This document shows positions 9,301 through 19,843 of a stretch of DNA of 64,000 bases, one piece after another. Numbering within the stretch: position 1 is the stretch's first letter; each line of letters opens with the position of its first letter. Below the pieces are notes generated by a model. That model was given only the letters and a program-made list of their open reading frames with translations. It had not been told where the DNA came from and made no database searches. The DNA is taken from contig CP154956.1 in assembly GCA_039621445.1 (NCBI GenBank), positions 87,426,482 through 87,490,481 of the forward strand. The letters are read 5' to 3'. The stretch comes from Euglena gracilis. Taxonomy: Eukaryota; Euglenida; Euglenophyceae; Euglenales. The position numbers and the translations under genes were made by a program.

Positions 9301-11485
9301 TGTTTTTAAGGTGGCGCCGACCCCACCCCGGGGGGGGGGGGGGGTTGCCTTCCTGGGCAGGCACTCCAAGGCGCTCTGACCCCCCACAGGGGGGGGGCAC
9401 ACGGCCAAAAGTGCCCTAGCACAAACCCCGGCGCCTTCGGCGCCGGGGAGCCAAAAATGGCCTAATTTCAAAGGAATGTACCTGGGCACAGGCCGAAATC
9501 CGACCCCCCCCCCCCGAGCCGGGGGGGTCGTGCTTGCCTGGCGCCCCAAGGCACTCCCCCCCCCCTGGGTTGGTAAAAAACAGCCTGGCCGCAAAATCTT
9601 TTGTACAGGGGGAGGGAGGTCATGACCCCCCGCTCATTTGATTCCTTGACCGTGCGCCACCAGGCAATGTTCCTCACCTAGATAGCACACACGTGCCCTA
9701 TACTGCTATACTAGCACACAGGGCACGTCTGCAGGAGCGTAACTCCCCGATTTATAACCCCAGGGTTTGGATCCAGTTTGGGGGTTTGCGGAGTTAATTC
9801 GGGGGTCGGGATCTTAAGGTGTGTCCCCCCGGGGGGTGACTGACTGGTTTCTTCGGAGTCACTGACTGGTTTTCGGCTCCAGACCCCCCCCGGGGGGGGG
9901 GTGGGCCAGGTTTGGCCGAAAGTGACTACCCGGGGCAGAAGGCGCCGTAAAAAATTTTTTGGGATTTTTGACTAAAATCCTTTGATTTTTGGCCTTTTTT
10001 TTGGCCAAGTGGCCAAAGTGACCGAACCCCCCCAGAGGGGGGTCGGAAGTGGGTGACTGTTTTTGAAAAGTGACTGACTGGTTTTTTGAAAGTGGAAAGT
10101 GACCCCCCCCGGGGGGGTCGTAAGCAATGGCATGGTTAGGATGTGAGGGGGGTTATAAATGGGAGTTTAGAGATGCAGATTGGTATCACGCCTTCATTTC
10201 ATTGAAGGAAGATCATTGCACTTTGCACATCATTGCAATGATTACATTTTGCACAACAAAAGAAATGCTCAACGTATGTAATATTGTCCTGTGATTCCAA
10301 TTGTTTCAGGAGAAAAAAAAACTTCCCTTGGCAACTATTTTTGAAACCCTGAAGAAATCTTAGCCTAGGTTGAGAAGGATCGTGTTAATCAAGAGGAAAA
10401 TTTTAAAATCGGCGCCCCTGGAAATCTGGAAACGGGTTTCCAGGGGTTCCCGTTCAGCCCTCCCCCCACTCCAGGAAGTTGTCCTCAGCCACATTGATGG
10501 ACATGGAGGGGAGGCCAACTCCCCATTGGGCCAAGCTGGCTAAGCTGGCCAAGCTGGTCAAGCAGGGCCAAGTGGCAACTGGCCCGGGGGGGGGGGGGGG
10601 AGCAGCCCGAATTATTTGTTCACGTGAATTTGGTCGGAGAAGAACCGCTGAAACAAATCGGTGCCGATGTCGCTCCACAAAGTTCTTTTGTTAGCCACTG
10701 GGGGGGGGGGGGCAACAACTAGGGCTGTACGGGAATCGCCGATGTAGCCAGGGTGGTGGGTGGGGGGGGGGGGGCGACCACCCCCCCACCACCTCTTCCC
10801 GTATTTCCGGGAGCACCAATTTTTGGACCCCAAAAAAATTTTCCGGCGCCTTCTGCGCCGGGTGTTTTTTTTACCCATTTTGGGACCCATATCGGGGGTC
10901 CCCCCCGAAAACCACCCAAAACCCCATTTTTTCACACCTTCCAAAAATTCGACATTTTCTCAAAATGTTGATTTTGAAAGAAATTTCAAAAAAAATGTCA
11001 TTGAAAGTCCAAAAAGGTTCAACGAGAAAGAATGTCAGTAAAATTTGATTGTGCCAAAATTTTGTCCACTTTTTCTGACCTTCGTTTTTTTTGCCCCCCT
11101 CCTAAAAAGTACCAGTTTTTAGGACGGAAATTTTTGAGATTTTTTGTGGAAAAAATGTGGTTTTCCATCAAAAAACCATGCGTTTTGGGTTCATTTTTCA
11201 AAAAAATTTTCAAAAATTTTTCTGGCCAAAATACTCGTTTCCCCGAAATCGGTGGAAATGCTGTGGTGGGTGGGGGGTCGACCCACCCCCCCCCAACCTC
11301 CCGGGTGGGGGGGGGGCGACCACCCCCCCCACCAGGCCTTCCCGTTCTGCCCTGGCAACAACTCACACATTTTTGGGGGAACTATGGGACAAATCATTTG
11401 AATCTAAAACCCCAAACCCTGAGCCTAAACCTCCAAAATAACAACAAAATCACATTTTTTTGTGGTTCTGGGCATGCGTCTTAAA

Positions 11486-11486
<1 letters not shown>

Positions 11487-11516
<30 letters not shown>

Positions 11517-11530
11517 AAGAAGAAGAAGAA
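11487..11530. repeat. (AGA)n microsatellite
   Basis: About fourteen uninterrupted AGA units. Confidence 0.95.
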
Positions 11531-11660
11531 TAACAAGTGTGCCATACGGCAGTGGGTATTTCTGTTAAAACAGAAATGAAGGGGTACGCTCATTATTTCT
11601 ATTCGAGGTGTGGGGTCATGGAGACGCAGGGGAACTCATGATAGGTTTAGGTCCCCGGCG

Positions 11661-11700
11661 GCCCGGCCCGGCCCGGCCCGGCCCGGCCCGGCCCGGCGGC
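11661..11700. repeat. (GGCCC)n repeat
   Basis: About eight tandem GGCCC units, part of a GC-rich low-complexity patch. Confidence 0.9.
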
Positions 11701-12528
11701 TCGGGAGGCCCGCCCGACCGGTGGCCCGCCAGACAGACCGGGTTTTTTGGACCCCCGGAAGGCTTTAAAACGGCCAAGTCCTGTGGGAACCCCTTTTTTG
11801 GGGGCCCCGTACGGGGCCAAAAAAATCGGTCTGGAGGGGCTGGGGGCGTGTGGGTACTCTACGGGCCAGTGGGGGGTCCTATAGTGTTGGTTGGGGCCCC
11901 GGGGGGGGGGGTCTTTTGGGAATTTTTCGAAAAATTGATTTTTTGACCCTGCACCAGGGTTTGATATAAGGAGGGCGTACATGGTTTAGGTGGGGGGGTG
12001 TCCCCCCCCCCCCTGGCCCGCAGGGGGGGGGGCCGGACCACCCCCCCCCCACCTGCCAGGGGGGTCCGGACCGACCCTGGGGGGGGGGATTTCCCGGCCC
12101 CCCCCCAAAAAGGGTCAATTTTTTCCTCCAGCGCTTTGCGCCGAAAATTTTTTGCATTTTTGGCACATTTTTGCCCAAAAAGTGCCCAAAGTGGCACTTT
12201 TGGTCGTTTTGGGGGGTCAAAAAATTTTGGTCACCCAGCCCGCGCCACTGTTTAGGTGGGGGGGGTGTCCCCCCCCCACCCCCCCCCTCCTCGCAGGGGG
12301 GGTGCGGACCCCCCTGCACACAGGCTGCTAGGCCCCGAAAACCCATCAGTCCTCAAATTTGGAGGTCCAACCCCCAGTTGCACCCACCTACGTGTGCAGT
12401 CGCGACCCGGGACCCATACCATCCAACAGAGGGACCCCCTGTCCTGTGGAAGTTTCAGATCACTTCACTTCAGATCGAGTCGACCGATTGTCATATCCCG
12501 GAGAAAATTCTTTATTATTATTAGTAGA

Positions 12529-12567
12529 GTGGTGGTGGTGGTGGTGGTGGTGGTGGTGGTGGTGGTG

Positions 12568-12599
<32 letters not shown>

Positions 12600-12605
12600 A
12601 GTAGT
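12529..12605. repeat. (GTG)n(GTC)n compound microsatellite
   Basis: A GTG array passes directly into a GTC array at about 12,569, a composite formed by a one-base change in the repeat unit. Confidence 0.95.
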
Positions 12606-12790
12606 GCTTAGGAGTCCCCTATTTTTGGCCTGTGGCGGCTCCTACTGGGGGGTTCGACCCGAAACTCCGATTCCTACCCCCCCCCTTTTGGGGTTTGGTC
12701 ACTCTCAGTAAACCAGGTCCCGAACTCTGGCGGAACAGCGTACCTATACCTACTGGTGTGAATCACCCCCCGAATAGAAAAAATAAGTGC

Positions 12791-12880
<90 letters not shown>
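12791..12880. repeat. (ATG)n microsatellite
   Basis: Thirty ATG units without interruption. Frames read poly-Met, poly-Asp or, on the other strand, poly-His; none is a gene. Confidence 0.95.
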
Positions 12881-12881
<1 letters not shown>

Positions 12882-12983
12882 CAATAACAATACCAACAAT
12901 AACAACAATAATCTCGATCTAATCTCGATTTTTGTGCAACTCCAACCTCACCCTGCACCTCCAAAATAATCAGAAACTCATTT

Positions 12984-13125
12984 TCTAACCCTAACCTTCA
13001 CCCTCACCCCAACCCTAGCCTTAATTTTACCCTAAACCAACCCCTATCTCCCGGTAACAAAGCCTTGACCCCGACCCTTCCCTATACCCCAACCCTAACC
13101 CGAACCCTATACCCCCAATTTCAGG
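12984..13125 (+). repeat. Degenerate telomere-like CCCTAA patch
   Basis: Irregular units such as ACCCTAACC, CACCCCAACC and ACCCTAGCC occur over about 140 bp. They match the CCCTAA-type repeat at the right edge of the window but are much more decayed. Confidence 0.6.
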
Positions 13126-13313
13126 AAACCGTGGTGTGTGGGTGGTCCGACACCCCCCACCCCCCAGGTGGGGGTTCTCACCAGCCCTTCTCGAACATGC
13201 CCTGGGAGTGTAAAACCCCGGTTTGGGACCAACTGCCCACCCGCCTGCCCATCTCCCCCCCCCCAAAACTCTGCCCGCCCCCTCTTTCCCCTCCCTGCCC
13301 AGATCAACACACC

Positions 13314-13400
13314 ATGAACGCCCGACGCACCGGACCCGGAGGGGACGACAACAAGGACGGCAATGCGATGCGGAACATCCTCGGCCAGGCCCTTTTCGAA
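13314..13400 (+). CDS. Candidate first exon of small host gene
   Basis: An ATG at 13,314 opens 29 GC3-rich codons, charged and Gly/Asp-rich (GGDDNKDGNAMRNILG). It could end before a GC-type donor (GAA|GCAAGTGG) at 13,401, which keeps phase 0, or at a GT four bases on. Third-position bias matches the Rab23-like exons. The product is not recognised. It would pair with the exon at 14,312-14,527. Confidence 0.3.
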
Positions 13401-14311
13401 GCAAGTGGGCTCTCTGCAGGGGTTCGCTGGACCCGGCAGCGACTCACACCGGATAAACCCTGTGTGCTCAAACCCCCCAAAAGAGTTTCCTCAGCTCAGG
13501 AGTAATCAGAAACATTTCTCTGCAGAATTTCTGCACCCATTCTCTTTGGCGGTGGTGTTGCAGATGTGCAATTTTTTGGGGGTTTTTGGGATGTTTTGGA
13601 TTTTTCGAGTTCCCGGAACAAAAGCAAATTTGCAATATGTTGTGGTTGGCCATAATGAGTGCGCACACCGCCCAAAAGTTTTTTTTGTGCAAGCTCCCAT
13701 TTCTGTAACATATTGGCAGAGCAACCCATCAAACAGCACAGTGCAATCTTCTGAAATGGCCCTGGGCTCGGCAACGCTGTGCCTTCGGCGGTTGGCAGAG
13801 CTGCAGCCAGCATGGTTCTTTCGCCCGAGGACTCTCCGGAAAATGAAGGACCCGTGTGCCAAGGACAATCAAGAGGGGTGCGCACACGTGTGGGGCAGAA
13901 TTCAACCCCACAGTGCAACCCTGATCGATGGAACACTGCCTGGCTTTCCAAAGCGCAGGCGTGGCACTGCGTGGCACTCAATTGTGAAGAAAAAAAAGGC
14001 TGCAGCGTGTCATCTAATTTCTTCGGCAAACACAAGCTTCTTTTCATCCTCCAATTTGTATAGCAGGTACCCAACGGTCAGCTTTCAAAACAAGAAGCTC
14101 CTTCCCTGTGGGGTTCGTTGAAATGGAGCTTCTCCCCGCTGTCCCACTGGAAAAAGAAGAATTAAAAGATGCAAAGCACATAAATTTTGGGAACGGGAGT
14201 TAGAAATGGTAAAACAAACGGCATGCTTGAGGTTTTTTTTTTTTGAGGTTTTACCTCGGGGATTTGCCCCAAAGATTCGGGGGCTCCCTTTTTTTTTTGC
14301 TCAATTTCCAG

Positions 14312-14527
14312 TCCTCCCCCCCCCCCTGCCCACTCCGCGCGAGGGGGGCCGTGCTGCCGCCGCCACCCGAGCCGCCCCACCCCGCCAACGCCAAGCCGGA
14401 GTTCCAGGCATCTGGCAAGCCGACTGGGCAGGCGATGGACTCCTCGTCGTCGCAGCAGGCGTACTCCCAGGCCCAGGAGGGTGCCCGGGCGGCGAAGGCC
14501 CGCAACGCCGGGGGCAAGCTGTGGTAG
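14312..14527 (+). CDS. Candidate last exon of small host gene
   Basis: A strong acceptor (TTTTGCTCAATTTCCAG) ends at 14,311. The exon is 72 codons with TAG at 14,525-14,527, entered in phase 0, and has very high GC3. It starts Pro-rich and ends in an Ala/Gln/Ser-rich tail with basic residues (QEGARAAKARNAGGKLW). No known domain. With 13,314-13,400 it would make a protein of about 100 residues. Confidence 0.35.
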   Translation, partial: SSPPPCPLRARGAVLPPPPEPPHPANAKPEFQASGKPTGQAMDSSSSQQAYSQAQEGARAAKARNAGGKLW

Positions 14528-15300
14528 CCGCCCGGCCCGGCCCGCCGCCGGCCGCACTGCGGTGCTGGTTTGGGCAGGGGGGGGCTGGTTTCGGAGTCGG
14601 TCGGAATGTGTGTTACATTTGGATGTGTGGGATTCCGAGGAACGCAAGGGAGTTTTGATGTTTTGGGGGTGGTGGCGGAATCACAGGGGTTTCAAAGGGG
14701 CCCGTTAATCCCATAAAATCAAGTATGGCCAATCCTTTTTTGGATCCTTAATTATTAATTAATTAATCCTACATCGCGAAGCATCGCAAAAAAGCATGCA
14801 TCGACACTTCTGGTCCAATGGACTTGCAAACACGCCAAACCATGCAAAATCACGTAGGCTCACGTGCATGTCCTTGTCGTCCACCTCAACTTTTTGAAAT
14901 TAGATGCTTATCACACCCAATGCTTTCCTTTCGTTTGTTGCATTCACATCCGTCCTCATCCCCTCACTGGAATTCTGGGTTTCCATTGTTGTGGATTCTG
15001 TCCACCCCCTCCCTGGTGCCAGAACGCTGGTGCTTCGTTTCCATTGTCCGGTGGTATTGTGCGACTGCTTTGTTCAGCAACTCAGTTCCCTACCCTGTTT
15101 TGTGCTGGTCGGATTCTAGCTCCGTCGTCCCCCAATTGCTCATTCTCTGCTGCTTTGCGAGCTTGTTGGCTCCGATCTCCACCTCCCCCCTCCTTTCTGC
15201 GTCACCATCACCGTTGATTTCTCGCCATCGCAGTTTGGAAGGGTTTTTTTTTTGCGTTTCATTGTTCCATAATTGATAGGTTCCTGAGTGCGACAAATGT
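14528..15300. other. Region without a recognised gene
   Basis: Mixed-composition DNA with a TTAATTAATTAATT patch at about 14,750-14,766. Plus-strand frames at 14,818-15,276 are Ser/Pro/Cys-rich and look like pyrimidine-rich DNA read in frame. Confidence 0.4.
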
Positions 15301-15304
15301 CGTC

Positions 15305-16745
15305 TCACAGAGCAAAATAAACCCATGGATAAGACTCGCATTTGCGCATCATTGCCACGGCTAAATCGAGAATTGGGGATTGCGATAAAGAATGAGCCCC
15401 GCCAAAAGGTAGGCGTCGGAAGGTTTTCGCACTCCTGAAGGCATACCGAACAGGGAGGAAGCGGACGAGTACTCCCGGGAAGTCTGACCAGGGAGGAAGT
15501 GACCATGAGGGCGGAGCACAAGAGGGGGGTGAGATCCTGCTTTGTGTGCCGGCTGTCTTGTTGTTTGTGTTGTTTTTGGCGGGGTGCTTCTTACTGCGAC
15601 TTTGATGCCGGAGTTGGCGATGATGTGCTCTCCGACATCGACTTGGCGAAGGTGAACCGCAGGGGCTCCCCGGCCTGTGTGTAGGGGCGTTTTTTGCCCC
15701 CCCCCTGGAGGAGGATGCTTTCCTTTTCCGGGTGGGTTGGGTGGGCTCACCCCCCTCTTTTGCTCCGCCCTCATTGTCACTTCCTCCCTGGTCAGACTTC
15801 CCAGGAGTGCTCGACCATTCGGGCTTCGCACACTCTGGGGGTGAGACTTTGTGCACGACCCCCTTTTCAATTTTTTTCGTTGCGGAATCCACGGCCCCCA
15901 ATCGTAAATAATGGGCTGAGAAGGCAGTGGAATTTTTCCACTGACCAAGTTCACACACATCCTCGCTGGACAATCCCAATTTTTTGTACATCAAAACCCC
16001 TGCCCCCCTGGTGCTGTGGGCTTTCCAGTGGGAAATTGGAATGCCAAAAGTTTCCAACAACTCCTTTGTTAAAGAGTTGATTCTGTTGGATGTCAAGGGT
16101 TTTTTGCCATCCAAACTCCACAACAAAGGGGAACCCTGGGGGATGAAAGATGTTCTTTTCACATATTCTCTCATCAAATGATATGGACTCAAAGATGGCA
16201 GTGAATCAATCTTCAACACCTGCTCCCACTTTAGTGAAGGCCAACCCTTTCTCCTTACCAAAATGAAAAAATTTTCCCCCACCACTGAAATGGTCCTGTG
16301 CGTTCTTGCCAGGTCCACCCCCCTGTGAAGAGCCAAAAGTCTGAAGGACAGAATGATTCTCCACCTCAGCTCCATAAGGGACATGTCAGAAACCCTTTCA
16401 GTGCTCTGCAATTTTCTCAAAATGAGTAATGGGTCCCAAAAGGCAGCATACCTCTGAACTGAACGATTCCATTCCTTTTTCACTTTTGTTAGTAAATGGT
16501 GAAATCGAATGGACTCCAACCCAGGTAAATACTGCATGGAGGCATACGCACATCGAGCATCAGCCTGTGAAAGTTTGTGTAGGTCCAATAGGGCAGTGGC
16601 CAGCTCCATCCTGGAGACTTGCAAGGGCTCCAATCCTTTCTGTTGCAAAATAACAAACAGTTTTCTGAATGCACTGTCATAACGCTTCAGGGTGTGTCCG
16701 CAGCCTTTGAGGTGCTGAGTGCAGTGGATATCACAGAGTAGTGCG
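15305..16745 (-). CDS. Tyrosine recombinase of DIRS-like element
   Basis: The frame is open from about 16,745 to the stop at 15,305 (around 480 codons). The N-terminal part matches a core-binding domain (LKRYDSAFRKLFVILQQKG onward). The catalytic part shows the first Arg in LLALHRGVDLART, the H-x-x-R box in HSTRGAG, and the nucleophile Tyr in SAHYLRLG. These are the R-H-R-Y signature residues. The C-terminal ~150 codons are a basic Ser/Arg/His/Lys-rich tail encoded over a DNA inverted repeat. The enzyme would insert the circular cDNA by site-specific recombination. The frame differs from that of the RNase H part. Confidence 0.85.
15466..15813. repeat. Inverted repeat in the recombinase tail
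   Basis: The ~67-bp arms 15,466-15,533 and 15,746-15,813 are near-perfect inverted copies around a loop of about 210 bp. Both arms lie in coding sequence for the tail. A structurally equivalent pair occurs at 44,481-44,922. Confidence 0.9.
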
Positions 16746-17009
16746 CTGGCATGCCAAGACTGGGAGTTAAGACTTACCCTGCGTAATTAGGAACTCCCAT
16801 CTGTATATTTTTTCTGTACAGTGGCAATCAGCGTACTCCTTTGTCATGTTTGCCTGTCCAAGTGATTTTGGATTGCTCTGCCCCCTGGTGTAATTTTGGA
16901 ATTTGAAGTGAGCTCCGCAGCAAGATGGGGAAAAAGTCAAGGGCCAGAAGGGCTGAAGTGCAAGAAAAAGAATGGAGGCCCCCCAGGGGGAAATCGCCAC
17001 ACCCCCGTT

Positions 17010-17762
17010 TCACAAGGGGTCCCAAGTCCTCAGGAAATTTTCAATGTCTTGATGTGGCACTTTTTGCTGTTCCAAAAGGAACCTGATACCACTGTGCAAG
17101 CCAGGGGCCACTTTGTCCTTGGCATTGATTGCCCCCAACAATTCTTGAACATTCCCTCCCTGGGGGGTATTACCAACATTCTTGTCCCTGGTTTTGACAT
17201 TTTGATTAATAGGGGCCACCATGGACTCGAAACCCACATGGGTGTCACCAAAAGGCATTTCACCTGCTTGTTCAATCTCAGTCTGATGAGCCAAGGAAAA
17301 ATCACTTTCCAGGGGGGGTTGGCATAAACATCTCGGACTGAAGACAGATCGCATTTCAATGCATCCACCAAAGAAGCTTGGTGGTGGGGCCATCTGGCCA
17401 CAATCTTTTGGAATTTTGCATTTCCTGGAGATGCAAACATGTCTGTGTCTGGAGCAATGTCGGTTCTGAAAAACTTGGGTGAACAGGTTTGGGCACAGGG
17501 TATAATCCCCCCTGTCCTCATCCCACCTTGTGAGTGGGTTTGCCAACATTTCTGCTGAAGGAACCCACTGGACCAGCAGTTGAACTTGGTTTTCCCAACA
17601 CCAATGAAATAGAGGTTCCAAAATCTGATTGAGGTGCTGTTTTCTTCCTCCCCACTTGGTGAGATAACTTCGTACCACTTGATTGTCCACGTTTAACAGC
17701 ACAGTTTCCCCAGGCTGGGCAAAGGCTTTTACTGTCTGTACTGCTGCCATCAGCTCTTTCAT
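17010..17762 (-). pseudogene. DIRS-like RNase H end and methylase-like domain
   Basis: The frame is the same as the RT at 17,853-19,241 but separated from it by three stops (TGA at 17,853 and TAAs near 17,809 and 17,763). RNase H residues are visible across this break: an Asp in DSSTWAW, a Glu in MKELMAAV and an Asp in LNVDNQVV. In the next frame (17,030-17,521) a domain begins DMFASPGNAKFQ and holds VYANPPWKVIFP; NPPW is the motif IV-like signature of adenine-N6 methylases that DIRS elements carry. The methylase-like part is frame-shifted relative to RNase H. Confidence 0.75.
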
Positions 17763-17852
17763 TTATACGTAAACAATTTTTCTCCCTCCAAAATTCTTGG
17801 ATTATTTGATTTTGGAGGAGTCCACCCCCCCCCATGCCCATGTGGAGGAGTC

Positions 17853-19241
17853 TCAATGGAGCACCCTTTTTGCCTGTTGTAGGAAAGGGCTGCCCAGGCC
17901 TGGTTGCAGGTTTGCCTTTAGGACTTTGATTTCCTCCTTCAGGCTTTCTGGTATGTCGATGCAAAAATCCCACCCCTTTTCCTGATGCAGCTGGCTGAAC
18001 TTTAAGAGCTCCTGGGTTACCAATCTCAGAAATGGCAGAGCAGGGAGGTAACTTCTGATTTGTCCCAGAATGCTGGAAATCTTTCTGCAACTCAGTTTCT
18101 GGGCCAGAACCACCTTGCCCAGTTCATTTCTGATGGTTTTTAATTTGTGGGGGGCCACCTCCAGCTGACCTTTTTCCAGGTCGATGATGAATCCCAAATG
18201 TTGCAGCCTTTGGGTGGGAGTAAACACAGACTTTTTCTCGCTGACTTTGAACCCAGCCTCCCCTAATGTGTTCAGCATTGTCAACAAATGCTTTTTCACC
18301 GAATTTTCTGTTGAACCAAACAGAATGATGTCGTCCAAATAGACGAACACCTGCAATCCCTTTGATCGCCACAGTTTTAGCAGGACTTTATTTAGGGACA
18401 TGAACAATTTTGGGAGGGTGCTTAGGCCAAAACAGGCCCCCTGAAATTCCCACAGGTCTGGTCCCACCTGAATTCTGACAAAATTTTCGAAATATTTTTC
18501 CAGACCCAGATGAAAGTAGGCATCTTTCAAGTCTAGTTTGACTGCCCAGTCCACTGTTTTCAGAGTGGGGAAAATGGTGGACATGTTTTCCAAAGTGAAC
18601 TTTTCTGGACAGCAAAATTGATTTAGATCTCGACAATCTGTCATAAGTCGATGCTTGACCCCCTCCCCTTCTGGCTGGGACAACGCAAACCAGGGTACTA
18701 GGTGGGCAGTGTCTGTGGCCATTTCCAATTTTTTGGTTGCCCCGCTTTCTTGGTACTCCCACAGGATTTTTGAGGCCAGGCTGATTTCCTGCTCTGACTT
18801 TTGCTGCTGTCTTTTTGACAGAAACTGGGGTAGAGGGTGGTCTGGCTGCACACCATTTTGAATTAGTGATACCACCCACTGGCTTGCATTTTTCTGCCAC
18901 CATGGCAGACATTTTCTCAGTCTCTGAAACAATGGCACCCCAGCCATGCCCTTCCTCTGAAATCCAACCCTTGAAGGATGCCTTTCTCCCATTCCTCTGT
19001 GGGTCAGGTTGGTGTGGACCAGGTCCCTGGTTCCAGGAGCCCTTGCCAGACTGGTGATGGCCTCAGGGCAGGTGTCAGCAGGGGGATTACTGTGTACCAG
19101 GCACGTCCCAGCTCTGTAGGATATCTGCACAGTGGGTTCTGTGACGATCGCACCACTGTGGAAATCACAGTTGGTAAGATCTTGGCAGACCCTTCTGGTA
19201 TCGCCCCTAGACACGTCGGCACTTTTCTCTCCTTCCCCCAC
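17853..19241 (-). CDS. Reverse transcriptase of DIRS-like element
   Basis: A 462-codon frame. The first ~120 residues are linker. RT motifs then follow: HRLMTDCRDLNQF (motif 1-2), WAVKLDLKDAYFHLGLEK (motif A, catalytic Asp), FGLSTLPKLF (motif B) and VYLDDIILFGS (motif C, Y-L-D-D), then LQHLGFIIDLEKGQ and the connection region. All catalytic aspartates are present. The frame continues, apart from stops, into RNase H. It would copy element RNA into DNA. Confidence 0.85.
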   Translation of the reverse strand: MGEGEKSADVSRGDTRRVCQDLTNCDFHSGAIVTEPTVQISYRAGTCLVHSNPPADTCPEAITSLARAPGTRDLVHTNLTHRGMGERHPSRVGFQRKGMAGVPLFQRLRKCLPWWQKNASQWVVSLIQNGVQPDHPLPQFLSKRQQQKSEQEISLASKILWEYQESGATKKLEMATDTAHLVPWFALSQPEGEGVKHRLMTDCRDLNQFCCPEKFTLENMSTIFPTLKTVDWAVKLDLKDAYFHLGLEKYFENFVRIQVGPDLWEFQGACFGLSTLPKLFMSLNKVLLKLWRSKGLQVFVYLDDIILFGSTENSVKKHLLTMLNTLGEAGFKVSEKKSVFTPTQRLQHLGFIIDLEKGQLEVAPHKLKTIRNELGKVVLAQKLSCRKISSILGQIRSYLPALPFLRLVTQELLKFSQLHQEKGWDFCIDIPESLKEEIKVLKANLQPGLGSPFLQQAKRVLH

Positions 19242-19513
19242 AGGTGGTATTCCTTTGTTTCATGGTCTACAAGTTTGAAGGTTTGATTCGTCAGAGGGAA
19301 AACCCCTCAGAAGAACTGAACTTGGCTTCGGAGGAAACATCTGAAGCCTTTGCATTGTGCTTTGCCTCTTGGGGAATTGGGAACAAAAGCGGAAAACCAC
19401 TTTTGTTACTGCAAAGACTTTTCCCAACCATAAGTAGGTTGCGCACCAAGGCGAAAGCGAAAGGCTTTTACAGAAAGTCCCAAAAAGGGGAAAAGAGAAA
19501 GCTTTGGACGTAC

Positions 19514-19608
19514 ACTTGGTAGCAGATTTAGGTAACGAGCCTACACACACACACGCACATACAGAAAGGAAGGCTATCAAGTATTACACTTGGTAGCAGA
19601 TTTAGGCA
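19514..19608 (+). promoter_or_regulatory. Duplicated primer-binding-site-like motif
   Basis: CACTTGGTAGCAGATTTAGG occurs twice, at about 19,514 and 19,584, 70 bp apart, each followed by a G-T/C-AACG ending. TTGGTAGCAGA resembles the primer-binding sites complementary to initiator-tRNA 3' ends that follow 5' LTRs, and element 3 has a similar site at 42,911. Their position just upstream of gag fits. Confidence 0.5.
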
Positions 19609-19843
19609 ACGATCCCACACAGACGCTCCCACAGGAAAACTCTGTGGTTGACTGGTGGTGAGGATCGTACTGAGCCGTGAAACACGGTGAAAGTACTGTT
19701 CCTGGCCCCTAGCCAACCTTTAGGCACTGATACAGGTCTCAGTAGGCTCTGCTCGGTAATCGCCGATACAACCTTTCTGGTCCTTGTTTCACTGCTTATT
19801 TTTGTGAGTTTTTGGGGTTTTGCCTTTTTACCCATCTCAAAAG

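Larger units (their letters stand above)
9300..12350. repeat. G/C-homopolymer repeat region
   Basis: Dozens of runs of 7-13 G or C, often as mirror blocks (C-run then G-run), are mixed with recurring modules: a GGCGCC-TTC-GGCGCC hairpin (9,430-9,450 and degenerate copies at 10,842 and 12,130), GACTGACTGG motifs (9,838-9,875 and 10,065-10,085) and AAAATTTT blocks. Frames here are Pro/Gly artefacts. By comparison with 53.56-53.86 kb, where such modules lie inside a bounded element, this region is probably built of decayed miniature transposons. Confidence 0.6.
15305..19241 (-). mobile_element. DIRS-like tyrosine-recombinase retrotransposon
   Basis: In minus-strand order the element carries reverse transcriptase, RNase H, a methylase-like NPPW domain and a tyrosine recombinase. 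That set defines the DIRS group, which integrates through a recombinase instead of a DDE integrase. No LTRs were found. The outer ends were not fixed. A Gag frame was not recognised to the right of 19,241. Three in-frame stops in RNase H suggest a defective copy, while the recombinase frame is intact. Confidence 0.85.

Noticed and set aside
12674-12964. Poly-His/poly-Met/poly-Asp protein genes
   Set aside because: They are three readings of an (ATG)n microsatellite.
15305-16745. Phage or bacterial integrase
   Set aside because: It lies directly behind RT, RNase H and a methylase-like domain, the DIRS layout, in clearly eukaryotic DNA.
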